Shown piece by piece: positions 16,446 through 24,651 of a stretch of DNA of 64,000 nt; position 1 is the first letter of the stretch; each line of letters opens with the position of its first letter. Position numbers and translations under genes: made by a program. The notes beneath the pieces were generated by a model. It did not search any database and was not told the DNA's origin. It was given only the letters and a program-made list of their open reading frames with translations. The stretch is from Neobacillus sp. DY30 (GTDB lineage: Bacteria; Bacillota; Bacilli; Bacillales; Cytobacillaceae). The stretch covers positions 2,732,001 through 2,796,000 of the forward strand of contig NZ_CP126093.1 of assembly GCF_030123065.1 (NCBI RefSeq), written 5' to 3'.

Positions 16446-16570
16446 AAACTGAAAAAATTTTAAAATCTAAGTTGCAATTTTATATAAAAGGAAACAATAT
16501 TGGGTGTGAAAGCCTCACCAAATTGCTAATATTAACAGTAGGTATTAAACAAGGTTTAGGAGGCATTACA

Positions 16571-18694
16571 TTGGAGAGTAACCAAAAACAACCGAAATTA
16601 GAAGTAAGAGTTAAAAATATCATTGAGGTAGACGGGTTAAAATTTAAAGATTTAAATAATAGCGGGAAACTAGAACCTTATAAAGATTGGCGTTTAAGTC
16701 CGAAAGAACGCGCTGAGAACCTGGTCTCATTGATGAATATGGATGAAAAGATCGGTATGATGCTCATTAATACTCGTAAAATGGGTCTCTCCCAAGAAGA
16801 TAAGAGTAAGACCAGTCATGATGGTGTACTTGATGAAGCAATTGTTGAAAAAGGTGAAAACATTTTTGCTGTTGCAAAAATATATGGAACTACTCACACA
16901 ATTGAAAATATGCATTTACGACACTTTATTCATAGAGACAATCATAGTCCAGCACAAATGGCAGAGTGGATCAATAAGATGAATGAAGTAGCGGAGGGGA
17001 CACGTCTTGGTATTCCTTGCTTAATCGCATCGAATTCACGGAATGAAAATGGGGAATCTATCTTTGGTATGAACGATGCAGTTGGTATTTTTTCAACATG
17101 GCCAGGTACGTTAGGGCTTGCTGCTGCAGCAATGGGAGATATCAAAAATGGTGGTGATGCATCACTTATTAGTGAATTTGCTCAAATTGCACACGATGAG
17201 TGGGATGCAACAGGAATCAGAAAAGGCTATATGTATATGGCTGATACCGCCACAGATCCTAGATGGCAGCGAACATACGGTACATTTGGGGAAGATCCTG
17301 AATTTATATCAGATGTAATTGGCCGAATCATAGACGGATTCCAAGGAAAAGAGTTAGGGAAACACAGTATTGCCATGACAACGAAGCATTTTCCAGGCGG
17401 TGGTGCAAGGGAAAATGGATTTGACCCACATTATGCGGAAGGAAAATGGAATCTATATCCAACTCCAAGCAGTTTGGAAAAATATCACCTACCGCCTTTT
17501 AGAGCAGCGGTGGAACATGGAACTTCCTCCATTATGCCATATTATTCAATACCAAGTATAAGTAAGAGTACAGTTCAAGAATTCGAGGGTGAAGACATTC
17601 CATTCGAAGAGGTTGGCTTTACGTTTAATCATTATTTCTTACAACATATCCTAAGAGAAAAGCTTGGGTTTAAGGGCTATGTCAATAGTGATAGCGGTAT
17701 TACGAATAAAATGGCATGGGGCCAAGAAACGAAAACGGAAGCTGAGCGTTTTGCAAAAGCAATCAATGCTGGAACAGATCTCGTTGCGGATACAAATGAT
17801 ATTGAAAATCTTAAAATTGCAATCGAAAAAGGCTGGATTAGTGAAAAGCGTATTAATGAAGCCAATGTTCGTTTACTAGAGGAAATGTTTACGTTAGGAT
17901 TATTTGATGATCGTACGTATGTTTCGCCAGAGCATGCGACTGAAGTGGTAAGTACTCCAAGGCACTGGGAAGCATCATATGAAGCGCATAAAAAGTCTGT
18001 AACGGTTCTAAAAAATTCAAATATGACGTTACCTTTAAGTGCTGAAAAGCTTGGAAATAAAAAGGTTTATGTAGATGTTTTCCATAAGGATCAAGAACTT
18101 GCAGCTACGTATACAGAGCAAGCAAGAAAAGAATGTAAAGAACTCGAAACCTTCACTTTAACGGAAAACCATGAAGAAGCTGATATAGCTATCATGTTCG
18201 TGCAGCCGAAATCCGGATCTTATTTCAATGCAACTCCTGGACTATTGGAACTTGAATTAACTGAAAATAAAACAGTAAAAGCTTTAGATGGTTCGGAGTA
18301 TCAAGAAACAACATTGAGTGGGATTGAGCATCTAAAAGCAGTTTGTGATAACATTCGTAACCGTGGTGGTAAAGTTGTAATAAGTGTTAATGTTACATTG
18401 CCATGGATTCTTGGAAATGTTGAACCTTTAGCAGATGCATTGGTTGCTGGGTATGATACTTTCTTCAAGCCGCAATTTGAAGTGATCGCTGGCGGGTTCC
18501 AGCCAGTGGGTGTATTACCGCTGACATTACCTGCAAGTGAAGAGGTAATTGCTGTTGATGAAAATGGTGATTGTGTATCGCCAAATGATGTACCAGGCTA
18601 TGACAAGGACAAATATATGCCAGAGGGACTTTCTTATGCATATAAAGATAGTGATGGAAATGTCTATAAGCTTGGTCATGGATTAACTTATTAA
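16571..18694 (+). CDS. Glycoside hydrolase family 3 (beta-glucosidase-like)
   Basis: About 707 residues with a TTG start, set by TTTAGGAGG (about 7 nt upstream); an open extension to 16406 has no ribosome site and overlaps the previous gene. The N-terminal GH3 barrel starts DWRLSPKERAENLVSLMNMDEKIGMM, has KHFPGG at its conserved loop, and GFKGYVNSDSGI carrying the likely Asp nucleophile. The C-terminal alpha/beta sandwich starts near KSVTVLKNSNMTLPL. No signal peptide, so it is an intracellular beta-glycosidase acting on imported oligosaccharides. No transporter adjoins; regulation by the upstream AraC protein is plausible. Confidence 0.88.
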   Translation: MESNQKQPKLEVRVKNIIEVDGLKFKDLNNSGKLEPYKDWRLSPKERAENLVSLMNMDEKIGMMLINTRKMGLSQEDKSKTSHDGVLDEAIVEKGENIFAVAKIYGTTHTIENMHLRHFIHRDNHSPAQMAEWINKMNEVAEGTRLGIPCLIASNSRNENGESIFGMNDAVGIFSTWPGTLGLAAAAMGDIKNGGDASLISEFAQIAHDEWDATGIRKGYMYMADTATDPRWQRTYGTFGEDPEFISDVIGRIIDGFQGKELGKHSIAMTTKHFPGGGARENGFDPHYAEGKWNLYPTPSSLEKYHLPPFRAAVEHGTSSIMPYYSIPSISKSTVQEFEGEDIPFEEVGFTFNHYFLQHILREKLGFKGYVNSDSGITNKMAWGQETKTEAERFAKAINAGTDLVADTNDIENLKIAIEKGWISEKRINEANVRLLEEMFTLGLFDDRTYVSPEHATEVVSTPRHWEASYEAHKKSVTVLKNSNMTLPLSAEKLGNKKVYVDVFHKDQELAATYTEQARKECKELETFTLTENHEEADIAIMFVQPKSGSYFNATPGLLELELTENKTVKALDGSEYQETTLSGIEHLKAVCDNIRNRGGKVVISVNVTLPWILGNVEPLADALVAGYDTFFKPQFEVIAGGFQPVGVLPLTLPASEEVIAVDENGDCVSPNDVPGYDKDKYMPEGLSYAYKDSDGNVYKLGHGLTY

Positions 18695-18708
18695 TGAATT
18701 GTTTTTTT

Positions 18709-18739
18709 AGCTAAGGCAAAATTGCCTTAGCTTTTTTTA
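18709..18739 (+). terminator. Terminator after GH3 gene
   Basis: AGCTAAGGCAA / TTGCCTTAGCT 11-bp stem with T7. Confidence 0.92.
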
Positions 18740-18834
18740 TACAAACATCATGATGGTAACTATGAAAAATAGGGAATATGGACTAACAATCACTGCATAT
18801 ATTTGGGGGGAATGTATAGTTAAGGAGGGTCAAC

Positions 18835-19626
18835 ATGGCAAATCCCATTGTTGCTCGGTCGTTAGACGAAATTAAATTTTGGTCTAGGATTATGAAAGAA
18901 CATTCATTGTTTTTAAGTCTTGGATTCACGTATGAACAGAAACAATTAATTGCAGAAGCCCAACAGTTTATGGATTTATTCGAGAGGATTGAGGAAAAGC
19001 TTTCTAGATTTACGGTAAATTCTGATTTGCGGCAAGTCCAAGCCTTTAATACAGAGGTTTATCAAGCTGCAGCATCTATTTATGCGTATAAAAGAAAGAT
19101 ATTGGATTTAACGTTACGCTGTCAAATTAGGCACAACAATTTCCCTTTATTAATTGACCATATTAGCAGAGAAGCTGCGTATTTTGCGAATCGGTTAAAA
19201 GAATTAAATGAAGGGAAATTAGCCCCGACACCAGATACGGTTATTCAAGAAAATGTATTTTTCTTAAAAATTATGGCTGATCATGCAAAGTTTATCGGAC
19301 ACCTTTTAGATCCTTCAGAAAGAAAATTAGTTGACCAGGCTAGAGAGTTTAGTCATGATTTTGACCAATTATTGTTTCAAGCAGTGGATTTGGATTATAT
19401 GCGACCTCAATCTGAAACAGAACCATTACTTAGTCAGTTTTTAAACCAAAATAAAGTTTCCGTTAGATCCTTAAGGGACTTTAAGAAAACTGCTAGAGAA
19501 TTAATTGAAGCCTGTCGAATTAAAAGCATTATACACCCGCTTTTAGCAGACCATACATTTAGAGAAGCCGAAAGATTTCTAGAAATTATTGATTTATTTG
19601 AGGCAAATCTGAGTAGCCAGCAATAA
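18835..19626 (+). CDS. DUF2935 ferritin-like helical protein
   Basis: 263 residues, all helical, with two similar halves. Each half has an E...FW/FF..IM..H pattern (IKFWSRIMKEHSLFL at about 13-27; NVFFLKIMADHAKFI at about 141-155) and a later H...REA (DHISREAAYF; DHTFREAERF). These repeated Glu/His pairs match the DUF2935 family, whose structures are ferritin-like bundles with metal sites. Cytosolic; the role is unknown. TTAAGGAGGGTC lies upstream of the ATG. A terminator follows. Confidence 0.82.
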   Translation: MANPIVARSLDEIKFWSRIMKEHSLFLSLGFTYEQKQLIAEAQQFMDLFERIEEKLSRFTVNSDLRQVQAFNTEVYQAAASIYAYKRKILDLTLRCQIRHNNFPLLIDHISREAAYFANRLKELNEGKLAPTPDTVIQENVFFLKIMADHAKFIGHLLDPSERKLVDQAREFSHDFDQLLFQAVDLDYMRPQSETEPLLSQFLNQNKVSVRSLRDFKKTARELIEACRIKSIIHPLLADHTFREAERFLEIIDLFEANLSSQQ

Positions 19627-19631
19627 AACAT

Positions 19632-19670
19632 AACCAACCTTCTGCTAGAAGGTTGGTCTTATTTGTTTTT
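19632..19670. terminator. Terminator between convergent genes
   Basis: AACCAACCTTCT / AGAAGGTTGG stem with T-rich downstream sequence. Confidence 0.82.
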
Positions 19671-19679
19671 GGATGCTTA

Positions 19680-20147
19680 CTAAGCCTCTTTTGTTTTTCT
19701 CTCTAAATCTAAAAGTTGGCCGACAAAAGAAATTTCTTTAATGGTCACCAACAGTTCTCCGGTTGGAATTTTGATTGAAACCTTGTCACCGAGATTTTTA
19801 AAAAGGAGCTGTCTGCCAACAGGGGACAAAAAGGAAATATAGCCCAAGTCTGGATCAGACTGTTCCGGGTAACAAATGACATAATCCTCTGTTTCATCTT
19901 CCTCATCGTATACTATCGTAACCTTTGTTCCGATAAAAACCTTTGGAAAAAATGAAATAATCTCATTACGTTTATTCGTTTTTAATAAGTCCTCAACTTC
20001 TAACACATATAAATTAAAAAAATGCTTTAATCGTTCTTGTATAGGAGTGGAAGAAAGATATAGATTTGTTAACTCTTTTATGTTTTCGTCTATATAATGC
20101 AATTGTTGAATATAGTAATCCTTGGTTTGATGCAGACTATGGTTCAT
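19680..20147 (-). CDS. GreA/GreB-family C-terminal-domain protein
   Basis: 155 residues. The C-terminal half (IGTKVTIVYDEEDETEDYVICYPEQSDPDLGYISFLSPVGRQLLFKNLGDKVSIKIP) is the FKBP-like GreA/GreB domain that docks on RNA polymerase. The N-terminal half is helical but lacks the long acidic-tipped coiled coil of real Gre factors. Like Rnk-type paralogues it may bind polymerase without stimulating cleavage (inference). A short upstream frame overlaps its start (ATGA, 20144-20147), suggesting a leader peptide or coupling. No good ribosome site lies directly before this ATG. Confidence 0.75.
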   Translation of the reverse strand: MNHSLHQTKDYYIQQLHYIDENIKELTNLYLSSTPIQERLKHFFNLYVLEVEDLLKTNKRNEIISFFPKVFIGTKVTIVYDEEDETEDYVICYPEQSDPDLGYISFLSPVGRQLLFKNLGDKVSIKIPTGELLVTIKEISFVGQLLDLERKTKEA

Positions 20148-20417
20148 AGTAGATAACCCCCAAGCTTGGATTGAACTTCTTGCAAAACTTCATAGATTGT
20201 TTCATTGATAACTCCTCCTAAATATAAAAAATAAACCTTCCTTACAGAAAATAAGATAACTCACAGTAAAAGTGGCGGTATCTGTATTCCTGTACATAAA
20301 GAGGACGAATCCCCTTTACTTAACGGAAGATATTAGTTCTATATTACCATATATCAACAAAAATAGCATGATATGCAATTATTGTTGAGAAGTACTTACC
20401 GAAAACTAAAAATATAA

Positions 20418-20448
20418 TAAAAAAACAGTCTCTTCAAATGAGAGACTG
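20418..20448 (-). terminator. Terminator of the small membrane protein gene
   Basis: CAGTCTCT / AGAGACTG stem with an A-run on the plus strand, which reads as a T-run on the minus strand. The remainder of the gap 20148-20486 holds the possible leader ORF of the Gre-like gene and AT-rich promoter-like sequence. Confidence 0.8.
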
Positions 20449-20486
20449 CAATTAAAATCATTAGGTTTTAAAAAGTACTATTCACT

Positions 20487-20723
20487 TCATTTCTTAGAGT
20501 ACCAGCGCCAAACTTTCTTAAAGATGAGTAAACCAAAAATAATACAAACAAGAAAGCCGATTAACCCAATGATGAAGTTTAAAATAGGGGCAAGAGCGCC
20601 TAGAGTAAGAATTGTAAGCACAGTAGTAATAACACCTAAAGTGGTAAGCAGCAACCATACTAAACCTGTTAAAAACCCAAGGAAAAGACCTAAAATGCCA
20701 CAGCAAGAATGACCATTACTCAT
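20487..20723 (-). CDS. Small hydrophobic membrane protein
   Basis: 78 residues from the ATG at 20723 (MSNGHSCCGILGLF), preceded by GAGGGGGTG. Two membrane segments with Leu/Gly/Thr-rich helices (residues about 8-40 and 45-67) and a basic tail KKVWRWYSKK. CC at residues 7-8 could be acylated or redox active (inference). The longer frame to 20870 has no ribosome site and crosses a repeat-like palindrome. I do not recognise the family. Confidence 0.6.
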   Translation of the reverse strand: MSNGHSCCGILGLFLGFLTGLVWLLLTTLGVITTVLTILTLGALAPILNFIIGLIGFLVCIIFGLLIFKKVWRWYSKK

Positions 20724-20838
20724 GAAATTCACCCCCTCACTATGGTAGTACAATATCATCGTATGCTGTTGGTGAAGAGCATGTTTTACAACTACAGTAA
20801 AAGGGGCGCAAAATAGGCGAGAAAACGGTGAAATAAAC

Positions 20839-20870
20839 GGTGACAGGCACCGCTCGTGGACACTGTCCAC
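20839..20870. repeat. Short palindromic repeat-type sequence
   Basis: GGTGACAGGCACC (20839-20851) is followed by GTGGACACTGTCCAC (20856-20870, a perfect 7-1-7 palindrome). It belongs to the GTGCC(T/A)GGCAC-like short repeats seen elsewhere in this window. Confidence 0.4.
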
Positions 20871-20901
20871 CTCAGGCGGACAGTTGTTAGGAGGTTATAT
20901 G

Positions 20902-20934
20902 AAAAGCGATTACCTTAATTCAGTAATCGCTTAA
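20902..20934 (-). terminator. Terminator of the VOC gene
   Basis: AAAGCGATTAC / GTAATCGCTT stem; on the minus strand it ends with TTTTC and overlaps the stop codon region. Confidence 0.65.
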
Positions 20935-21362
20935 AACGAGATCATTGCCCCTCTTTCATCAAATACAGATGAAGGGTTCCATGCTACTTCCCAGAGGTTG
21001 TTTTCGGGGTCGGCAAAATAGGCTGTTCTTCCTCCCCAAAAGGCGTCGCTGGGTTCTCTGAGTATTCTGCCGCCTGCATTCCTTATTTCTTCAATCGTTG
21101 TATCAACCTGACTAGGATTATCTACATTGATTGCAAAAGTCACACCATGATACGTTTCTGGCTTTTGTGCGAATTCCACTCCCGCATCTTTTGCTAATTC
21201 CGTAATAGGAAAAATGGATAGGAGAACTCCAGCTGTTTTGAATACCGCATAATTGTCTGAGCTTATTTCTGTTTCCTTCCAACCTAAACGTTTATAAAAG
21301 GATCGTAGATCAGGTACGTTATAGGCTCCAATTGTAATCAAACTAACTCTCTGCATAACCAT
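20931..21362 (-). CDS. VOC-superfamily (glyoxalase/bleomycin-resistance fold) protein
   Basis: 143 residues with two beta-alpha-beta-beta-beta modules: RVSLITIGAYNVPDLRSFYKRLGW... and GVTFAINVDNPSQVDTTIEEIRNAGGRI...GGRTAYFADPENNLWEVAWNP. The C-terminal Glu (LWEVAW) is the usual metal ligand, but the N-terminal His ligand is absent (ITIGAYNV), so metal dependence is uncertain. GGAGG stands 8 nt before the ATG at 21362; a second ATG follows two codons later. The substrate is unknown. Confidence 0.8.
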   Translation of the reverse strand: MVMQRVSLITIGAYNVPDLRSFYKRLGWKETEISSDNYAVFKTAGVLLSIFPITELAKDAGVEFAQKPETYHGVTFAINVDNPSQVDTTIEEIRNAGGRILREPSDAFWGGRTAYFADPENNLWEVAWNPSSVFDERGAMISF

Positions 21363-21523
21363 TAAACATTCCTCCGCTGAAATAAAGTTAACTTTCTAAG
21401 TATTCGAGTAAAGAAAGCATAAATCCTTCAACAATCAAAAAGGATTAATTGGAAGGGTTAACGATTCACTAAGTATAAATTGAACTTTAATTCGGGAATT
21501 CTAAGTATTATGGAGGGATACCA

Positions 21524-21724
21524 ATCACGAATAAAATAGAGATAGTTAAATTAACGAGTGCTGAAATATCAGCACTATGGACAGCCAATATTAATATCAG
21601 TATAGTAATCTGCATGATGACGCACTTTTTAGAAACATGTACGGATCCTGATATCCGAACACTTATAGAAGAAACCAAGAACAGCCTCCCCAATTTGAGG
21701 CAGCAAAATAAGGAACATTTCTGA
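21524..21724 (+). pseudogene. Truncated DUF3231 protein gene with an ATC in place of its start
   Basis: GGAGGG (21512-21517) is followed 6 nt later by ATC ACG AAT..., a 66-codon frame containing KLTSAEISALWTANINISIVIC and THFLETCTDPDIRTLIEETK. This is the start of a DUF3231 four-helix domain (consensus LTSAEISNLW). A full domain is about 160 residues or more, so the C-terminal part is gone. No ATG, GTG or TTG precedes the conserved part. A terminator follows the stop. It is either a remnant with a mutated start or a short gene using ATC. Confidence 0.55.
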
Positions 21725-21725
21725 G

Positions 21726-21754
21726 AAAAGAGCAGTTGGCTACTGCTCTTTTCT
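21726..21754 (+). terminator. Terminator after the DUF3231 remnant
   Basis: AAAAGAGCAGT / ACTGCTCTTTT stem followed by CTTG. Confidence 0.8.
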
Positions 21755-21813
21755 TGTATGTTTCGAGTACGGGCTGTAAAATTACTATCAATCACATAGG
21801 TTGAGGTATGGTT

Positions 21814-21996
21814 ATGAAAAGATATAGATTAATAAAAGATTACAGAGATATACATAAGAAGGGGACCATTTTCTTTCTCATATCCGAATCTGAGTTTATT
21901 GGTGTAAAAGAGTATGTTTTACAAACAAAGAATTTAGACGGCAAAATCATTCTATCTGAAAAAGAATTAAAGGACCACTTTAGGCAAATATATTAA
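21814..21996 (+). CDS. Small hypothetical protein
   Basis: 60 residues (MKRYRLIKDYRDIHKKGTIFFLISESEFIGVKEYVL...), basic, predicted beta-rich with a C-terminal helix. TTGAGG stands about 7 nt before ATG 21814; the in-frame ATG at 21808 is too close to it. No known family recognised. It is bounded by the terminator at 21754 and an AT-rich region downstream. Confidence 0.5.
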   Translation: MKRYRLIKDYRDIHKKGTIFFLISESEFIGVKEYVLQTKNLDGKIILSEKELKDHFRQIY

Positions 21997-22137
21997 TTCA
22001 TTAAAGATGACTTTAAAAAATTCAAAAAACGAGTTGTGACTTTTTTGAAGATTGTGCAAAATAAAGTATATAGTTGTATATAGCTAAAATACCATTTAAA
22101 GAAATGTTAGTTGTAAAAAACGAGAGGGGTAATTCAA

Positions 22138-22425
22138 ATGATAAAAGTAGTGGCAAAATGCAAATTAAAACCAGATGCAAATGTGGAAGATTATTTAAAC
22201 CAAGCTAGAGAACTAGTAGCAGAAACCAGAAAAGAAAAAGGATGTATCACATATGGTCTTCATCAGGATATCAACGATCCTACTATCGTCACTATGCTTG
22301 AAGAATGGGTAAATGAAGAGGCTTTAAATCTACATAACGAGACGGATCATGTCAAAAGAATTGTACCTGGACTTAGAGAACTACGAGAAAGCACCGAAAT
22401 TAACATTTATAAAGAAGTAGAATAG
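22138..22425 (+). CDS. Putative quinol monooxygenase (ABM domain)
   Basis: 95 residues forming one antibiotic-biosynthesis-monooxygenase ferredoxin-like fold: VVAKCKLKPDANVEDYLNQARELVAETRKEKGCITYGLHQDINDPTIVTMLEEW, then NEEALNLHNETDHVKRIVPGL. The W and the H of LHNETDHV match YgiN/YcnE-type members, which oxidise quinols or small aromatics without a cofactor. GAGAGGGG precedes the ATG. Monocistronic. Confidence 0.85.
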   Translation: MIKVVAKCKLKPDANVEDYLNQARELVAETRKEKGCITYGLHQDINDPTIVTMLEEWVNEEALNLHNETDHVKRIVPGLRELRESTEINIYKEVE

Positions 22426-22551
22426 AACGCAGCATGAGCTGTTCATCAACCCCTAGTGGAAACTATTGTAACAGAATTAACCACTGATACGCGCAGATGT
22501 CCTAGTGCCGAATGGATAGGAGAAATGGTAAAGAAATATTACCTTTAAGGG

Positions 22552-23007
22552 ATGATGATAATGAGTGAAAGCATAATAGAAATCATTAAGTATAACCCCA
22601 GCTATGCTGCTGAAACAGTTGAAATGTGGCGGAACAGCAAGGAACAGGCAATAGGTCAGAAAGAAATGCACAGCTTTGAAAATCACGTTGATTTTTTAAA
22701 TCAAATCTTAGCAAAACAGAATCAAGTAGATATTGCATTCATGGATGAGAAGGTAGTCGGAATGATTGCCTATAATGAAAATGAAATCAGCCAGCTTTAT
22801 ATTCATTTAGATTATCAAGGACTGGGAATCGGGCAGATTTTACTAGAAAAAGTAAAAGAACAATCGGCAGGGCGATTAACGTTATATACTTTTGAAGTGA
22901 ATAAGAGAGCACAACGATTTTATGAAAAGAACGGATTTAACATTATTGGCAGAGGAAATGAAAACGAAGAAGGTTTACCTGATATACTTTATGAATGGAA
23001 ATACTAA
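22552..23007 (+). CDS. GNAT-family N-acetyltransferase
   Basis: About 148-151 residues. ISQLYIHLDYQGLGIGQILLEKVKEQS is the acetyl-CoA loop (QGLGIG), and TLYTFEVNKRAQRFYEKNGFNIIG the following strand-helix. The ATG cluster at 22552-22563 (MMIM) leaves the exact start open; AAGGG at 22546-22550 favours the later ATG at 22561. It is the third of four GNATs in the first 27 kb. The substrate is unknown. Confidence 0.85.
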   Translation: MMIMSESIIEIIKYNPSYAAETVEMWRNSKEQAIGQKEMHSFENHVDFLNQILAKQNQVDIAFMDEKVVGMIAYNENEISQLYIHLDYQGLGIGQILLEKVKEQSAGRLTLYTFEVNKRAQRFYEKNGFNIIGRGNENEEGLPDILYEWKY

Positions 23008-23051
23008 AAAAAGTAACCACCCCTTAAGATAAGGAATGGTTACTTTTTTAG
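23006..23051. terminator. Bidirectional terminator
   Basis: AAAAAAAGTAACCA / TGGTTACTTTTTT stem between the convergent GNAT and TSUP genes. Confidence 0.88.
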
Positions 23052-23054
23052 CTA

Positions 23055-23801
23055 TTAAACTAAAATAAGTCTGACGGCACCAATTAAGGCAAATCCAAGA
23101 ATAAGAGTTTGGAAGACTTTTTGTGGAATGAGTGGCACCACTTTAATTCCGATAAATGCTCCTATTAGAATAGTAGGAATCAACCACATATTAAACGTAA
23201 TAGATTCAAAGGTAATTAAACCTAAACTGATATAGAACGGTATTTTTATCAAATTTACGAACATGAAAAACCATGCCCCTGTCCCAACAAACTCATTTTT
23301 CGGCAAGCCTTTCATTAATAAATAGATGGCCATGACGCCGCCTGCAGCATTTCCAATCATGGTTGTAAATCCTGCTAAAATTCCCATTGAGATAGTAAAC
23401 CATAACGACTTTGGCAGAGCTTTCGTAAACTTTTCTCCAAATCGTTCACGGCTGATATGCAAAATAATGAGTGCTAGTACGATGACGCCGATAAGTGGTT
23501 TTAACTGATCACTGTTTATAGCATTAAGAACAAAATAACCAAAAACAATTCCAATCATAACCCAGGGAATTAAAGAAATTAGGTATTTCCAAACCACACT
23601 TCGACGGTAAAAAATGACAGCAAACAGGTCACCGACTACCAACATAGGCAATAGAATTCCTATTGATTCTTTCGCTGGAAAAACATACATTAAGATCGTT
23701 GCAACAAGAATACCCATGCTGGATACACCTGTTTTGGTAAATCCAATAAACACTGTACTTAAAATAACAATCAACCATTCGATGTAGGATAGTTCAAAAA
23801 T
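23055..23801 (-). CDS. TSUP-family (TauE/SafE) membrane transporter, probable ATT start
   Basis: About 248 residues with 7-8 membrane segments and the family N-terminus (F)ELSYIEWLIVILSTVFIGFTKTGVSS, then VPFAKES-like PAKESIGILLPMLVVGDLFAV. TSUP proteins move sulfite, sulfonates or other anions. The first canonical start is a TTG (23774) that would cut off the conserved ELSYIEW and has no ribosome site. TGAGGTGA stands 6 nt before an ATT (23801-23799) that restores the full N-terminus, with a stop codon just upstream. ATT initiation is therefore inferred. Confidence 0.8.
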   Translation of the reverse strand: MFELSYIEWLIVILSTVFIGFTKTGVSSMGILVATILMYVFPAKESIGILLPMLVVGDLFAVIFYRRSVVWKYLISLIPWVMIGIVFGYFVLNAINSDQLKPLIGVIVLALIILHISRERFGEKFTKALPKSLWFTISMGILAGFTTMIGNAAGGVMAIYLLMKGLPKNEFVGTGAWFFMFVNLIKIPFYISLGLITFESITFNMWLIPTILIGAFIGIKVVPLIPQKVFQTLILGFALIGAVRLILV

Positions 23802-23990
23802 GATGACTCACCTCAGTTTTTTAAATAATTCTCTATATTATTTTAAAGCAGAAAAGGATTAATTTCTATGTTAAGTTTTGTTTATTAGTAATAACAAAAA
23901 GATTCGAGATATTAAGTAAGAAGAATTCACAAAATCTTAAAAATGCCCTTATTAGGAAGAATAAGATAGTAGGTTGAAAGGAGTTTTAAT

Positions 23991-24290
23991 ATGAAGAAAA
24001 TTGATGAGTACTTTGAAACTGCGATGGAAGCGTGGAGTATGATGCAAGAAACATCAGGTGATGAAGGGGCAGAATGGGCAGAAAGGTTTGAACGCTACTT
24101 TTATGAATTTATCGATGAACTAAAGAAATGGTGGGCAACGCTTGATCCTAAACCCCAAAATATAGAAGAGGCAGAGGACCTGCCTCAAATAAAAAAGTGG
24201 ATGGAACGAATCCCCGCTCCCGTACAACTCAATTTTCTTACAGAATTAGAGGATATTTTGGATGGGGTAGACACAGTACGGTTCGATTAA
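23991..24290 (+). CDS. Hypothetical acidic protein
   Basis: 99 residues, rich in Glu and Trp (MKKIDEYFETAMEAWSMMQET..., FIDELKKWWATLDPKPQNIEEAEDLPQIKKWMERIPAP). AAAGGAG precedes the ATG at ideal distance, and a terminator follows, so it is a genuine gene. Helical and cytosolic; no family recognised. Confidence 0.6.
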   Translation: MKKIDEYFETAMEAWSMMQETSGDEGAEWAERFERYFYEFIDELKKWWATLDPKPQNIEEAEDLPQIKKWMERIPAPVQLNFLTELEDILDGVDTVRFD

Positions 24291-24336
24291 GATGCAGCAG
24301 GGTAAAGTTAGTTGTAAACTTACTGGTTAAAAGGAG

Positions 24337-24368
24337 GAAAACTCACCAATAACGGTGAGTTTTCTTTT
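24337..24368. terminator. Bidirectional terminator
   Basis: GAAAACTCACC / GGTGAGTTTTC 11-bp stem between convergent genes. Confidence 0.88.
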
Positions 24369-24383
24369 ACTATTTGAACAATA

Positions 24384-24650
24384 CTAGTTCTTTTTAAATT
24401 TGCTGCCTCTACTTTGTGAACGTAGCGCTGCCATCAAATCATCCACTTTTTCCTTTTCAGTCTCAGTTGTTTTCTCGTCCAATTTCATCGATGTGATTTT
24501 GTCATTTTCGACTGTAATCTCAAAATAGGTATTTACTTTGCTTCCTTCTGGCAATTCCTGTTTTGGAACAATAAATTCTTTTTTGATATCCTCGACTAAT
24601 ATAACTGCATATTGATCATCTTCAATTCTATCTAAGTAGCCCTTAATGAT
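24384..24650 (-). CDS. DUF3006 family protein, ATC/ATT start
   Basis: About 87-88 residues. The frame begins IIKGYLDRIEDDQYAVILVEDIKKEFIVPKQELPEGSKV, the small beta-barrel of DUF3006, usually (M)xKGxxDRxE at the very N-terminus. No ATG, GTG or TTG exists before the domain: an in-frame TAG lies four codons upstream of the ATC. AGGAGG, inside the end of the preceding gene, is 5 nt from ATC (24650) and 8 nt from ATT (24647). DUF3006 genes often follow ComEC-like hydrolase genes, as here, and the pair is translationally coupled. Confidence 0.7.
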   Translation of the reverse strand: MIKGYLDRIEDDQYAVILVEDIKKEFIVPKQELPEGSKVNTYFEITVENDKITSMKLDEKTTETEKEKVDDLMAALRSQSRGSKFKKN

Positions 24651-24651
24651 C

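Noticed and set aside
20890..20935. Ten-codon plus-strand frame after TTAGGAGG
   Set aside because: It coincides with the terminator of the VOC gene and is too short to support.
22440..22548. Frame ending TELTTDTRRCPSAEWIGEMVKKYYL after the ABM gene
   Set aside because: It looks coding in composition and may be a C-terminal gene remnant, but it has no start and no recognised family, so it was not listed.
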